DNA from: Carnegiea gigantea
Taxonomy: Eukaryota > Streptophyta > Magnoliopsida > Caryophyllales > Cactaceae
Assembly: GCA_029747015.1 (NCBI GenBank)
Contig: JAKOGI010000417.1
Span: 399,501 to 463,500, forward strand
Reading direction: 5' to 3'
DNA: 64,000 nucleotides
Part shown: positions 1 to 10,986 of the stretch, piece by piece
Layout of the letters: every line of letters begins with the position of its first letter
Numbering within the stretch: the stretch's first letter is position 1
The notes under the pieces: generated by a model
What the model saw: only the letters and a program-made list of their open reading frames with translations
Told to the model about the DNA's origin: nothing
The model's database searches: none
Made by a program: the position numbers and the translations under genes

Positions 1-60
1 TGGTCAAAACAGCCGACCTTGACAAGAAAGGCCTCAACTATACATCTAAGCGTTCCAAAG

Positions 61-3000
61 TCAGTCACTGCTTCGAAAGATTCCAATTCTCTTGGCAACA
101 TCTGACGCATTATACTCTTTGCTCAACATAATAAATGCCTTTTTTGTTCCATTGGGCCTACGAAACAAGATGCAAAGGGTTACACTAGAAGTTCATAAAA
201 CTGAGCAGAAATATCAGGCATGAACCAATTAGCTATTAGAAAGTCCCCACTAGCGAATGGAAGCAGATGTGTCACCATTCACCAGAATTGTCAATCAGGT
301 GAGAACGATTTTAAGTTTAAGCATGAAACAGAAAAGGGCTTGGGAATTACAACGGTGAAATTGGCGTAGTAAACAACACTGAGTTCATCCTCTTCTTCTG
401 GGCAGTGCTACTAGGGCTTGAACATAACCATATTGGAATGAAATGTCATGGATGGAACTCTCACATTTTACGATAATAATGTGCGTTTTTAGCAGCGGAA
501 GGTATAGAAAGGGAAAATTAACCATTAGCAGCGTTGCGATGCTGAGGGCTGTGAAGTTTCAATAATTGGCCACGATTGTATAAAATAAAGGGAATTGATA
601 AGGACATTTTTCAATGAAGAAGACTGGGATGTCAGAGAAGCATGCTCTAGAATTTCTTTCATTGTTTTTATTTTTTAAAGGAACCCGGTTAAAATACTAA
701 ACTAAAGGAGATTCTACACAAAGCCGTTAGACCAGCCTTGCTGTATAACATAGAATGTCGGCTAATTAAGAACATCCAAGTTCAAAAAATTATGGTTCTC
801 AGGATGAGGATGCTTTGGTGATTTTTTGGCTATGTTAGGTTGGTAAAATAAGGAATGAAATGCTTGGAGAGCAGATAAGGTGGCACTAGTAGAGTAGTAA
901 GAAGTGAGACCTGCATGGCACCCACCTATAAAGTTATATGAGAGGATTGACATACTGGTTTGCAAGACAAGCATAGCAAGACCACAAAAGAACTAAAATG
1001 AAGGTCATAAACTAGATATGGGCATACAAGGACACACCCAATATAAAAGTTCCTTAAGGTCCATGATTAGGGTGGCAGACCTTAGGTAACCTTGCTCACT
1101 AACCCGTTTTGTCACCTTGGAACTTGGTAATTGCGCCTTTAACACCTATCATGCATTTTATATATACAACCATTAATTAGCGCTTTCTAACATTCTCTTT
1201 TATCTTTTTGGCGTACAAAGTGCACTTCCGTGTTATCTGGTTTACTCAAGTACTTTAGTTGTGTAAATTCGACCAATATTGCAGTATTGAATGTCCCTAT
1301 TATGGTATTAAATCACTTTTAAGCTTTGTAACATATATAAGACATTTGTCACTAGAGTTTCCTCCTTCATGCCCTCACTCCTTTTTGCAAAAGTTTAATT
1401 TACCATCACAAAACGTTATAATCAACAAAAGAACATTAATGCTAAAAAAGGAAAAAAATTATTTGTCCCTACGAATCATCTATCTTTGCAAGGGTAGCAA
1501 GGTTGCATACATCTGGATCCCCTAGATATGCTGAGACAAGATCCACACTGGATGACGTTTTTATTGTTTTGTTTGGGCATTTTAGTTTGAAATGAAGTGT
1601 CAAATGCTTGACAATTGTTGAGTACTAGACATTGTTACTTAAGGCGAGTTGACAAACTCCAAGTTTATTAACAAAGCTTACGTCTCTCGATGTGTTAGGG
1701 CCTATTTTACTCAGACTCGGCCAAAGCCATGTTCAAGTGCTTAGTGTTTAACAGAGGGCTTATAAGCGGTGGTGTTACACACCCCATCAGACTAGCCTTT
1801 TAAAGAGAGAGTAATGGCCCCATGACAAGTGGTATTAGAGTTGACCCAAACCTGACTCCGATGTCTCGCCAAACACTCCGACGGAATAGGGTGGGTAAGG
1901 CCCCGCAGGGCCCCATCTATGACGAGGGCATCACAGGATTTGGTGAAGGAAAATGTCACGGATAAGAATCCTACATCGGATAAGTGATGAAAGGGTCCTG
2001 TGCTTATAAGCGGTGGCATTACATATTCTATCAGACCGGCCTTTTGAGGAGAGCGTAATGACCCTGTCACAAGTGGTATCAAAGCCAACGCAGACCTGAC
2101 TCTGATATCTTGCCAAGCGCTCCGACAGAATGGGGTACGCAGGAGGGCCCATCTGTGACAAAGGCATCCCAGGACTGGAAGGAGAAAATATCACCGATAA
2201 GAATCTCACATCGGATAAGCAATGGGAGGGTCCTGGGCTTATAAGCAGTGGGGCTGCACACCCACCAGACCTGCCTTATGGGGAGAGAGTAATGGCCCCG
2301 TGACCATGTTGTGCAGAATTCAACAATTTTGTAAAGAATTTTGCACATTTTTAGTCCAAACTGAAGGGTCAAGTATATGCAGACAAACGTTCGACTATCA
2401 AGTGTTCAATGATGGATACTACAGGCAAGATGAAGAATTAGAGTATAACATAGATTGTGAGCTAAAAGATGCTGAAAGTATTGACTAGAGATCTTCATAC
2501 TCACCTGATTGAAGTATTCACTTTTCTGGCCTTAACGCCAAAAAAATTCTTGACAGCATCTTTAATCATGTTTTTATCAGCACGAATATCAACTGTAAAA
2601 ACTAGTGAGTTCTTTTCTGCAATATTCCTGATTGCTGCTTCAGTTATGACAGGGTTTTTAAGGATCTGATACGCATCAATCATTCTCCGAGGGTACTTGG
2701 TTCCTTTTCCTTTCTTTGATGATTTGGATTGACGAGAAGTCGCCTTATCAGAGGTTGGTGCAGCAGCTTCTGCAGCCTTGGTGACTGTCAGATTCCTATC
2801 TGCCACCTCAGACTTCTGTGTTGAATAAACTGCAGATGAGACTTTAAAATTAATCCATAGAAATAAATTGCATTTAAGAACCTAAAAATCCAATTGCTAG
2901 TACCTTACCAAACTGATGGTCTCAGACTTATAGTTCAACTTCCACAGATAACCATTGAAAGCAGACAAACATTGCAGTATATAATATATGCCAAATATTC

Positions 3001-6000
3001 AAACAAGCAGAAACTATTAATATAGAGGATAACACAAGTTTACAATGTGAACTATCATTAAAGACAAACTACAAAAAAAAAAAAAGAAAGAAGAAGAAGA
3101 AGAAGAAGAAGAAGAAGAAAGCAACAGCATAAAAGGACAATGAATTATTGAAACATATTCATTTAACAAAATAATAAGACTTAAATTCCACAAATGTTAA
3201 GACCAGGATATCTCGAAAACTGCTTGATCACAACAAAAATGAAGAACGGTCTCCAAGGGTCAGAGCAACAACACTACTCTATACAGCCTCTGCAAATTTT
3301 GAGATGTATGTCCATTGATCACTATTCAAGAACCAACTCAACCAAAAGCTTAAGCTAATGGTTGAAGGCCCAAGAATAGGTTTATACTCTAACACGTTCC
3401 CTCACGCAAATGCCCTTTGCGCTTGAAGCGTGGATGTTGCAAAGGCTCCCCTACTTTGCGCAATAAATCAATATGGGGACTGCTGAGATTCGAACTCGAG
3501 GCCTATCTCTCAAAAAGGTTCTGATACCATGTTCAAGAACAATCTCAACCAAAAACTTAAGCTAATGGTTGAAGGCTCGGGAATCATGTTTATATTCTAA
3601 TACGCCCCCTCACGCGAATGCCTTTTGAACTTGAACCGTGGATGCTGCAAAGGCCCCCTCTATCTTTTGCAATAAATCAATATGGGGGCTACTGAGATTT
3701 GAACTTGAGACCTCTTACTCAGAAAGGCTCTGATACCACGTTCAAGAACCAACTCAACCAAAAATTTAAGCTAATGGTTGAAGGTCCAGGAATAGGTTTA
3801 TACTCTAACACACCCCCTCACGCGAATGCCCTTTGGGCTTGAAGCGTGAATGTTATAAAGGCCCACCTTACCTTGCGCAATAAATATTGGGCTGTTGAGA
3901 TTTGAACTCAAGGTCTTTCGCTCATAAAGACTCTGATACCATGTTCAAGAACCAACTCAACCAAAAGATTAAGCTAATGGTCGAAGGTCCAGGAATAGGT
4001 TTATACTCTAACACCGCCCCTCACACGAATGCCCTTTGGGCTTGAAGCGTGGATGTTGCAAAGGCTCCCCTACCTTAGGCTCCCCTACCTTGCACAATAA
4101 ATCAATATGGGGACTGCTGAAAATTTTGGCTGAGTTGGTTCTTGAACCTGATATCTCGCTCAGAAAGATTCTGATACCATATTTAAGAACCATCTCAACC
4201 AAAAGTTTAAGCTAATGATTGAAGGCCTGGGAATGTGTTTATACTCTAACAATCACAATAAACTCACAGTTAACTTATCACATGTCCACAGAATATCTGG
4301 CTATCAGCACCTTGGAATTGCTTATCATTTAACACTACATTTCTATAAGACACAAACAAAAAGTCTAGACAGATCCCACCTCATCAGGATCTTCACCAAA
4401 AGACAAGCTCATGGGCACAATGACTGAGTCTTAGTCTAAGCCTGTCAGTGAAGAGAGAAAATTTGGATGATCCTTTATAGAGGGACGTTTTACAAATTAT
4501 CTTCCACCTTTTGAAGCAAAATGCATTATAAAAGCAACAAACTAAAAACAGTATCTCGAAATTCATAATTGGTCCAGTGAAACAATCACAGAGGAAAGAA
4601 CTTAATCACCAAAATACGAAGCAGGCCACAAGGAACCAGGGATATCAAAGTGCATGTGCATATTTGAATATCTCAAAGTGCAAATGAGGTGAACTAATCA
4701 TATGGCGAAAGATCGGTGACGAAGTCAAGTAGGTTACATTGCTCCAAATTGTTGCCCCATTGAATAAATAACATGTAATGTGAGACACTACTGTGAAATG
4801 TGCACTAGGTCAAAGTCAAACAAGAAACTAACATGCTACCACTGATGTTCAGTGTAGAAAGAAAATTGGACTATACAAATTCTCTCCCAACATACCATCA
4901 ACTCTAGGAGATACATACAAGTAACTAAATCTGATCCTTCTAGTGGATCTATGGATTGGCGGACATTGGAAGTCACAATTAGAATAAGTACTTCAGTAGC
5001 TGGCAAAGCAATTTGGTAAGCAAGCTAACAACAGCACATCTGAAATGACAAGGTTAGTGATCTGTTCACTACACCTTCTCCTAAAATTTCTCATGTTAGA
5101 CAACAATGGTTTCAGAGGCATATTTCACGGATCATCAGCTAGCCCACCTTCAAGCAAAAATACCATTGAACAGGAACAAAGTTCCAGTTCTGACACTGAT
5201 CTATTTTACACGTGCAATGAATCATATAAAATTGTATCTCGCACTATTATTCGCCCCCTAATAGGAAATGGATAGCAATCAATACGGATTAAAATGTTAG
5301 AATATCTCGCAGACCAACAACAGCAATGGGAAACAACTCCATCGTATAATCACACAACTAACGCAGCTCTATGAGCCTTGATTGAATTTTAAATTGGAAA
5401 CAAAAGAGCTCCTTTCATCCAACAAAGGACCACCCTACCTAGTAAAGAGAATATGTAAAAAGGGCAGAATTTATGCATCACAGAAATGGTTATGTGATTT
5501 CCTCATCTGCATACAGCTCTGGAACAACCCCCCCCCCAAAAAAAAAGAGGGGGGGCAAAGTCAGCATTCCAATATGAGTGCTTCCATTGATACCTTAGAT
5601 ACTAAAGGATCATCTTACTAATAATGCAGCTCCACTTTGGTTCTGTCTCATGAAATTATAATATATACCATCTCTAACTCTGAGCCGGATATGCTTCAAT
5701 ATGCTATATTCTACCTGCAAACAAGTATGTATAATGGTAGTACCCAATGCAGCTTACCTTCACTTTTGTCTCACTAAAGCAAACTGTACATGATTATACT
5801 CACAAATGTCAAATCCATGTTCCAACTTTCAACAGAATCGAAAGACCCTTTACTCTTCAATTCTTTGACATTCAATTATAGTGGATTAAATCACATGTTT
5901 CACTACTCAATGACTTGCCGTCAAGAGTCATCGCAAATGCAGGGATAGGCTTACAAATATCTTAATGCTCCCAAAAAAAAAAAAAAAAATGCAAGCATAT

Positions 6001-6402
6001 CAATATTACAACTTTGTTCTTCAACATGAAATGAGGAACAAACCAATGAATTTATGGTGACACATTAGAAAATGCAACAATCCAAATTAGTTAAAAGGGT
6101 CACCAATTATATTTCTAACTTCACATGCTACAAAAGCAAAATTCAAAACGGGGCAAGAGCTTACCTGCTCCATGCTGAGGAGTGCCCACTGCAAACAGTC
6201 CATGGCCTGGTTCCTGACGGTTAATTGAGTGAACAGAGGAGCTGCCTTTGCGACATAGGGAGGAGATTTGGGTTCTGTTCTTTGGAATTTGAAAGCTCAG
6301 AGAAGTAGCTGAGACATGGCAGGCGCTGTTGGGCAGAGAGAAGGAAGGGCACGATCGACATGAAGATGAGAGAGAATGAAGGTTCACGGCAGTGCTGGCC
6401 AT
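61..6402 (-). CDS. RPL23: Eukaryotic-type ribosomal protein L23 (uL23), probably organelle-targeted
   Basis: Three exons join in frame: 6402-6165, 2829-2505 and 157-61 (stop TGA at 61-63), giving 219 residues. Splice sites are CAG/GTAAGC, TGCAG/TTT, CAG/GTGAGT and GTAG/G, with phases 1 and 2. Exon 1 (residues 1-79) starts MAST and is rich in Ser, Arg and Pro with few acidic residues, as plastid transit peptides are. Residues 80-124 form a Lys/Ser-rich linker. Residues about 125-215 match the eukaryotic L23a fold: YQILK, LVFTVDIRADK, IKDAVK, KVNTSIRPNGTKKA, then DVAKRIGIF near the C terminus. Bacterial and plastid-encoded L23 lack that ending. L23 sits at the polypeptide exit of the large ribosomal subunit. 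Known precedent: a cytosolic-type L23 replaced the plastid protein in spinach and in some Geraniaceae. Plastid targeting is inferred; mitochondrial or dual targeting is possible. The frame is intact throughout. Confidence 0.85.
1484..1560 (+). mobile_element. Degraded Au-like SINE 3' fragment
   Basis: The stretch around GGGTAGCAAGGTTGCATAC, followed by a 'ctggatcccc' and 'ccacactgg' pattern, resembles the 3' body of the better preserved SINEs at 8,800 and 10,861. The tRNA-like head and the TTG tail are missing. The call rests on resemblance to those two copies only. Confidence 0.35.
1753..2306 (+). mobile_element. TRIM-like array with three LTRs
   Basis: Three related segments of about 118 bp act as LTRs: a 5'-truncated copy ending at 1827, a full copy at 1954-2071 (starts TGTCACGG, ends CTGTCACA), and a copy at 2189-2306. 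The first two are followed after two bases by a tRNA-Met-type primer-binding site (1830 tggtattagagtt; 2074 tggtatcaaagcc). Internal segments of about 115 bp encode nothing. The LTRs share 'cacatcgga' and 'gcttataagc' motifs. No flanking duplication was found because the left end is eroded. It lies in intron 2 of the L23 gene, opposite in strand to it. Confidence 0.6.
3086..3120. repeat. (GAA)n microsatellite
   Basis: About eleven tandem GAA units follow an A-rich run inside intron 1 of the L23 gene. Confidence 0.9.
3323..4251 (-). mobile_element. TRIM-like tandem array, five LTRs, with target duplication
   Basis: Five LTR-like segments of about 72 bp lie at 3323-3394, 3530-3602, 3739-3810, 3942-4013 and 4180-4251. 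On the minus strand each starts TGTTAGAGTATAAAC (or a close variant) and ends near CTTGAACA. Every LTR except the last on that strand is followed at once by a tRNA-Met-type primer-binding site (TGGTATCAGAACC or a variant). Internal segments are about 130 bp and noncoding. The whole block is flanked by the perfect 5-bp repeat ATCAC (3318-3322 and 4252-4256). This layout indicates one insertion that gained extra LTR-internal units. It sits in intron 1 of the L23 gene, same strand. Confidence 0.75.
5528..5546. repeat. Poly-C then poly-A tract
   Basis: Ten C followed directly by nine A, then a short G run. Similar paired tracts occur at 34,798 (reverse orientation), 42,960, 43,752 and 46,908. Confidence 0.9.
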
Positions 6403-6550
6403 TGGGGGGGGGGGTTAGCGCAGAGAGAGGGGAGAGGTATGAGTGAAGAGAGGCAACGGGGATAAGAAGCTCTATCTACTCCGCAGCTTGGAGAAACCTC
6501 CTGCCAACGAGTGGTCTTGTTCCCAAATACAAATGAGTTTCCTTTCTTTA

Positions 6551-6560
6551 CTCTTATATA
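6551..6560 (-). promoter_or_regulatory. TATA box of the L23 gene
   Basis: The minus strand reads TATATAAGAG about 150 bases upstream of the L23 start codon (6402). The leader between them is pyrimidine-rich and ends with a C run just before the ATG. Spacing is usual for a plant promoter. The start site is inferred. Confidence 0.6.
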
Positions 6561-6602
6561 ATGTTCAGTTAGATTAATCAATCTCTTAATGCAAATAAAT
6601 TT

Positions 6603-7113
6603 ATAATTATATTTTTATTACCTTATCATATGATAGTATTATAACAAAAGAACTATCTTGTTTAAGTTGAGTTCAGTCCTTATGCTATTGTTGCGGCATC
6701 TAGAGATTTGGAGGGATAAAGAGAGATACCAATGCTCGAACCCTTGACCACAGTACTGAAACTAAATAATCATATTACATTATAAAGTTAGCTGCATTTC
6801 ATTACCATTACATTAGATCTCCTCAAACATTTTTGCAAAGAATTGTTATCCAAACTCGCTTGGATGGTTACTTGGACTGGCCCATTATTTTATTGCTATG
6901 GGCCTATGTTTACATTATTGGCTTTGTTGCTGTCACGTAGAGAGATACAGTTGGCCCCTTTTCTTTCTTTCTTTTGCTTCTGTTTAGCATATTTTCCAGC
7001 CCTCACGTGACCTTCCCTCACTATTTTTTGGTTATCTTGTGAATGTTTATCTTTCTTTTCTGTTTCTTTTTTGTCTTTGTCTTCTTTTTGTTTTTTTTTT
7101 TTTATGTTATGAC
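6603..7113. other. Intergenic, no feature recognised
   Basis: AT-rich sequence upstream of the L23 promoter, with pyrimidine runs near 6,960-7,100. No gene or repeat family was recognised. Confidence 0.6.
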
Positions 7114-7743
7114 TAGGGTTGGTAATAGGAAAGGTACGGGTGAGTTTAGCCGTACCCTTATCCATATTCATTTTTAAAATTAATTCTATATTTATATTCA
7201 CATCTATCGGGTATTGTAAAATTATACCCATACTCACACTAGGTCTAGTGAATTTGTGAGTTTTATTCAGGTATATATAAATCAAAATAAATTAAACCCA
7301 TTTTATACCCGTTTCAAAATCAAATAGCCAATATGTCACATCAATATCAAGTTTCTAACAAATTATCATATCCACCAAATACTTTTCAAATTCAAGCAGC
7401 AAATTAACACTCGATAGTTATAATTTCTGACAAAACGTTCCACTAAAGTCTTGAATATAATACAACTCAAAGTAACTAACAAAATATCTAAATCTAAACA
7501 ACAAACTAGAACTCTGAATAAATGGGTACATGTCTTATATTAGGAGGAAATGGGGTGGGTACAGGGTGGGTATTGATAAAACGTATGAGATAAGTATGAG
7601 ACGGGTGAGAGCTATACCTATACCCATACCTATTTTAGCAATACCCGTCCATATCCATTTTTTCTCATTTTCAATAGCCACACCCATACTCTTGGGCAGA
7701 TTTTGCGGATTTTAAGTGGATATGGGTTTTTTTGCTAGCCTTA
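7114..7743. mobile_element. hAT-type MITE, 630 bp
   Basis: The ends are imperfect inverted repeats (TAGGGTTGGTAATA against TAAGGCTAGCAAAA). The flanks are near-identical 8-bp duplications, GTTATGAC (7106-7113) and ATTATGAC (7744-7751). An 8-bp duplication and TAG-type ends fit the hAT superfamily. The interior is AT-rich with repeated 'tacccat' and 'gggtat' motifs and has no transposase. Confidence 0.6.
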
Positions 7744-7751
7744 ATTATGAC

Positions 7752-8176
7752 TTTTTTCCTCATTATGATTTTTGTAACGACAAAATTGGTATTACTTTGC
7801 AAGCAAGTTAATAGGTTATCTTTATTTTTTAAAAATATTTTGAATCCTCTAAGTCAGAAATTATTTTCATTAAGATTAAATGATATTCAACTTCTTAAAT
7901 ATCTTTTTTGTTAATAGAGTAAACAAAACTAACCAAAAATAGCAATTGTCTTTTAAATCAAATTTTTGTAGATAATATTTAATTTGGTTTGTAATGATCT
8001 TATAAGCATATTTGGTCTTATGTTGTATCCTATTTAGGTTGTACATTATAGCTAAGGCTTCTTATTGATCCCCTTTTTCGTAAACAAATACCAGTCATCA
8101 ATATGTATATTTGTTGCAAGTCTAATTTATCAATGCTCGAGAGCGATGTTATTTTCATATGTATAATTACTTTTTA

Positions 8177-8221
<45 letters not shown>

Positions 8222-8669
8222 CTTTTCGTAATATAGAAGCAAATATTTGTATATGTATTTCTACTGTTACATGCATTCGCGGTCATAAGTAATATCATCG
8301 TGTATGAAAAATCAAAGATAATCAAACATATTATAGCTCATGCCTTGCACACGCTATATTTATTAGTTATATGAAAAGTAACGGAAATGCTACAACATTT
8401 GAATGCATTTTTTGTCTAGTACCAAAAAATATTTCACAAGAATTATTTTTGAGTTAAAAAAATGTTTTAAATTATTATAAAAAGGCTATTTTGAATGCAC
8501 ATATATTTTGTACATATGTGTTAGTATATATGTATATATATATATATGTATGTATATATACACATATATATTTGTCAGAAAAGTTGTGCAAGTTTATTAA
8601 AATATTTAATAAAAATACACAAGTTGGCAAGTTTAAGTTACAAGTAGAACCACATCTGCTACTAGTGAT
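7752..8669. other. AT-rich intergenic DNA
   Basis: No gene recognised. It contains a (TA)20 microsatellite at 8,181 and a shorter TA-rich stretch at about 8,525-8,570. Confidence 0.6.
8181..8221. repeat. (TA)n microsatellite
   Basis: About twenty uninterrupted TA units. Confidence 0.95.
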
Positions 8670-8789
8670 CTAGGATGTTATATCACAACCCTCGTTCTCT
8701 TCATATTGATAAAGAATGCAATCTTTGGGTATCAGCTCATTATCCACTGGACTTAATGCTCCAATCTTCTCCATATCACATAGAGCCAT
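8670..8789 (-). other. Short 39-codon open frame beside a SINE
   Basis: It begins ATG at 8789 and stops TAG at 8670-8672. Its composition is mixed and acidic (MEKIGALSP, YQYEENEGC), unlike the low-complexity surroundings. The SINE at 8,800 abuts it, so it may be a C-terminal exon fragment cut off by that insertion. I do not recognise the family. Chance remains likely at this length. Confidence 0.2.
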
Positions 8790-8799
8790 GATCGTAGTC

Positions 8800-8925
8800 A
8801 ACAAAACACCTCCCGGTATGGGTCCTCCTTTTGCGGGGTTTGGGGAGATCCATATATAGACAACCTTACCTTTACCGGCATCCCTGCCCGTAGAGAAGCT
8901 GATTCCAAGAGACCCGATCGTAGTA
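8800..8925 (-). mobile_element. Au-type SINE fragment
   Basis: On the minus strand it reads 'ggtctcttgg', then 'cttctctacgggcaggg', 'ggtaaaggtaaggttg', 'ggatctccccaaacccc' and 'ccgggagg', ending in a T/G-rich tail. This matches the 3' two thirds of plant Au-like tRNA-derived SINEs. The tRNA head was not recognised. Confidence 0.6.
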
Positions 8926-10860
8926 TTTCGGTCAATTTGATTATTGTCATTGTGTATCCATCATTTGAATATTTTTCTATTATGGTAGTCTCCCTAAACA
9001 TGCAAGTGAGTTAGGTTTAAATAATTTAAACTCATACTTGTTTTTAACGGAGCTTGATTCATTGTCTTTTTATGCCCTAGTCCATTTTGTCGTTTCTGAA
9101 TTTTCTATCTTCTTCACTGTTTTATTTTTCTTTGCTTGTGGTGGGGTTTGATGGAGAATTGAAAGACATTGATTATAGGGCTTCCTTTGGTGATCATCAC
9201 GCATCACGCTTTTGGGCTTGACAAGTCATTATACCTCACACAAACTAGTCATGTAAACCATTGAACGTTTGTCAAAACACTCCATCCTCTTTCGTCACTC
9301 TATCATTTTATAAGTTTCTTGCAATAGTCGAAGATATCTTAATGGTCAACTCTTATTATTCCCTCTTGAATGCTGGAAGACAAACTCTGCACACTTAAAG
9401 ATGTCATTTGAGGAGATCACTAGAGACATGGGAAGACTTATGCATTAACAAATCCATGTATGACATGGAAGTCAATATGAATTCAGAGTATATGCTCCTC
9501 AGATCCAAATTCGTATTACATTCACTAGATAGCTTAGCCTCCTTTTTTCCCTCATGATTATTTGCATTTTGCTTCACACTCAGTACCACACTTGGTTCTT
9601 CCCAATGATTCATGGGTTCTTGTTGCATTTATGCATTCACCTCATACTATTTGGATCTTAGCAAGTCCACTTAGTTATAGACTTATCTCTTGGCACCTCT
9701 AAGTCAGGCTTCATTGTACTCTCAGCATTCTCATGCCTTTCCTTTGAGGTCTAGTGGCAGGTCTCTTGCATATAATGCTTTCAAGCACCTTTCATAGGGT
9801 TTGTATGCACAAGACTAGCACCACTAGCAGAGGGTGCAATAAGCGTAGGCCAAGTATTTTTAGAAGATCAAAAGTTTTTCTCTCAGCAGAGTTCTTAGTG
9901 GCATTATCACAACCAGTCACATTCTTCTCAATGGGTTATTTTTCGTAAGGTGTGTTACACATTTCCTCCTCCCCACACAGTTTCTTTCTTAATTCTTCAT
10001 TGTTATGGTCGAATCAAATAGTTGCAAGAAGGTCTTAACTTGCATCGGTAATTTCATGTTCGACAAAGCTCGGGCTCCCCAAAAGCGAGCTTTAACATTG
10101 AATAGATAAAGTTTCATAACCACGTCACTTTGGCATTTAGCTAATCCAAAGTCTTTCAATTTCAACCAATAGGTAGTTATATTCAAGTTAATAGAAATTC
10201 TAAGCTCCTCCAAATTGGCGTCATCCTAATTTTCAAAAATAGTTACACACTTTGAATGTCAATTAAGAAAACGTTTTTTGTGATGTTGGTTTGCCAATAG
10301 GAAATTTAAAGCTAAAAGAAGTACAGTTTTATATCGGAAATGAATTTCAAATTTGAAACTTAATGTAGAATGTATGAAGAGTGTCAAAAAAAGGGGGAGA
10401 GCTAGACAAGGATTAAGAAGGTGAATTTTTACCCTTTCCTTATAACAATATTGATAATTTTTTTGAGGAAGCTATTTAAAGAAATAGGATTTTTTTATCA
10501 CAAGAAATCTGATTCCAATACTTTTAAAGTTAATTCTTGAGGTTTTTGTCTGAGTATTAATCATTGAAAACAATAAAATAACAGAGTACAAGGTTCAACG
10601 TTACATATAAAATAAAATACCATCATTGAAAACAATAAATTAACTCCGGTGGGGTGGTGGCGGGTTTGGTTTTGGGGTGCTTGTCTGCAGGTCGTGCTTT
10701 TCTGGGATGTGACAGCATCTAGTGACGGCATCTAGCGCCCCTGGTGGGTTGAGGTATGTCTCTACTCCTTGGTTATTTCGCTCTCCGGCACATTTTCTCC
10801 TCCTTGGTTTTGGTTTGCATTCGTTTTCTCTATAAACTTTTTTCAAAAAAATTATTTTGT
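8926..10860. other. Intergenic, no gene recognised
   Basis: Short open frames at 9,404, 9,754 and 9,989 have no recognisable motif and are not supported by splice structure. No repeat family was recognised. Confidence 0.55.
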
Positions 10861-10986
10861 GGGTCTTAAGGAATCGACCTCTCTATGGGTAGAAATACCG
10901 GTAGGGGTAAGGTTGCCTACAGATGGATCTCCCCAGACCCTGCAAAAGCGGGACCCACACTGGGAGTTGTTGTTGTTGTTGTTGTA
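10861..10986 (+). mobile_element. Au-type SINE fragment with TTG tail
   Basis: It contains 'gacctctctatgggtag', 'ggtaggggtaaggttgc', 'atctccccagaccctgc' and 'gcgggacccacactggg', followed by about six TTG units. This is the typical Au-SINE 3' body with its (TTG)n end. The tRNA-related head is absent, so the copy is 5'-truncated. Confidence 0.7.

Larger units (their letters stand above)
158..2504 (-). other. Intron 2 of the L23 gene
   Basis: The donor GTGAGT lies at 2504 and the acceptor ends at 158 on the minus strand. The intron holds a TRIM-like array (about 1,753-2,306) and a degraded SINE-like stretch near 1,490. No coding segment was recognised in the rest. Confidence 0.75.
2830..6164 (-). 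other. Intron 1 of the L23 gene
   Basis: A 3.3-kb intron between the transit-peptide exon and the L23-domain exon. It contains a GAA microsatellite, a TRIM-like array (3,323-4,251) and a poly-C/poly-A tract at 5,528. Nothing else coding was recognised; short open frames at 4,215, 5,045 and 5,382 look random. Confidence 0.75.

Noticed and set aside
2469..2669. Plus-strand open frame over L23 exon 2
   Set aside because: It is antisense to the well-supported L23 exon.
3323..4251. CRISPR-like or tRNA-like reading of the regularly spaced repeats with 'gattcgaact' boxes
   Set aside because: Repeats of 72 bp with Met-type primer sites and a flanking duplication fit LTRs. No cloverleaf can be folded around the box-B-like sequence, and the genome is a plant's.
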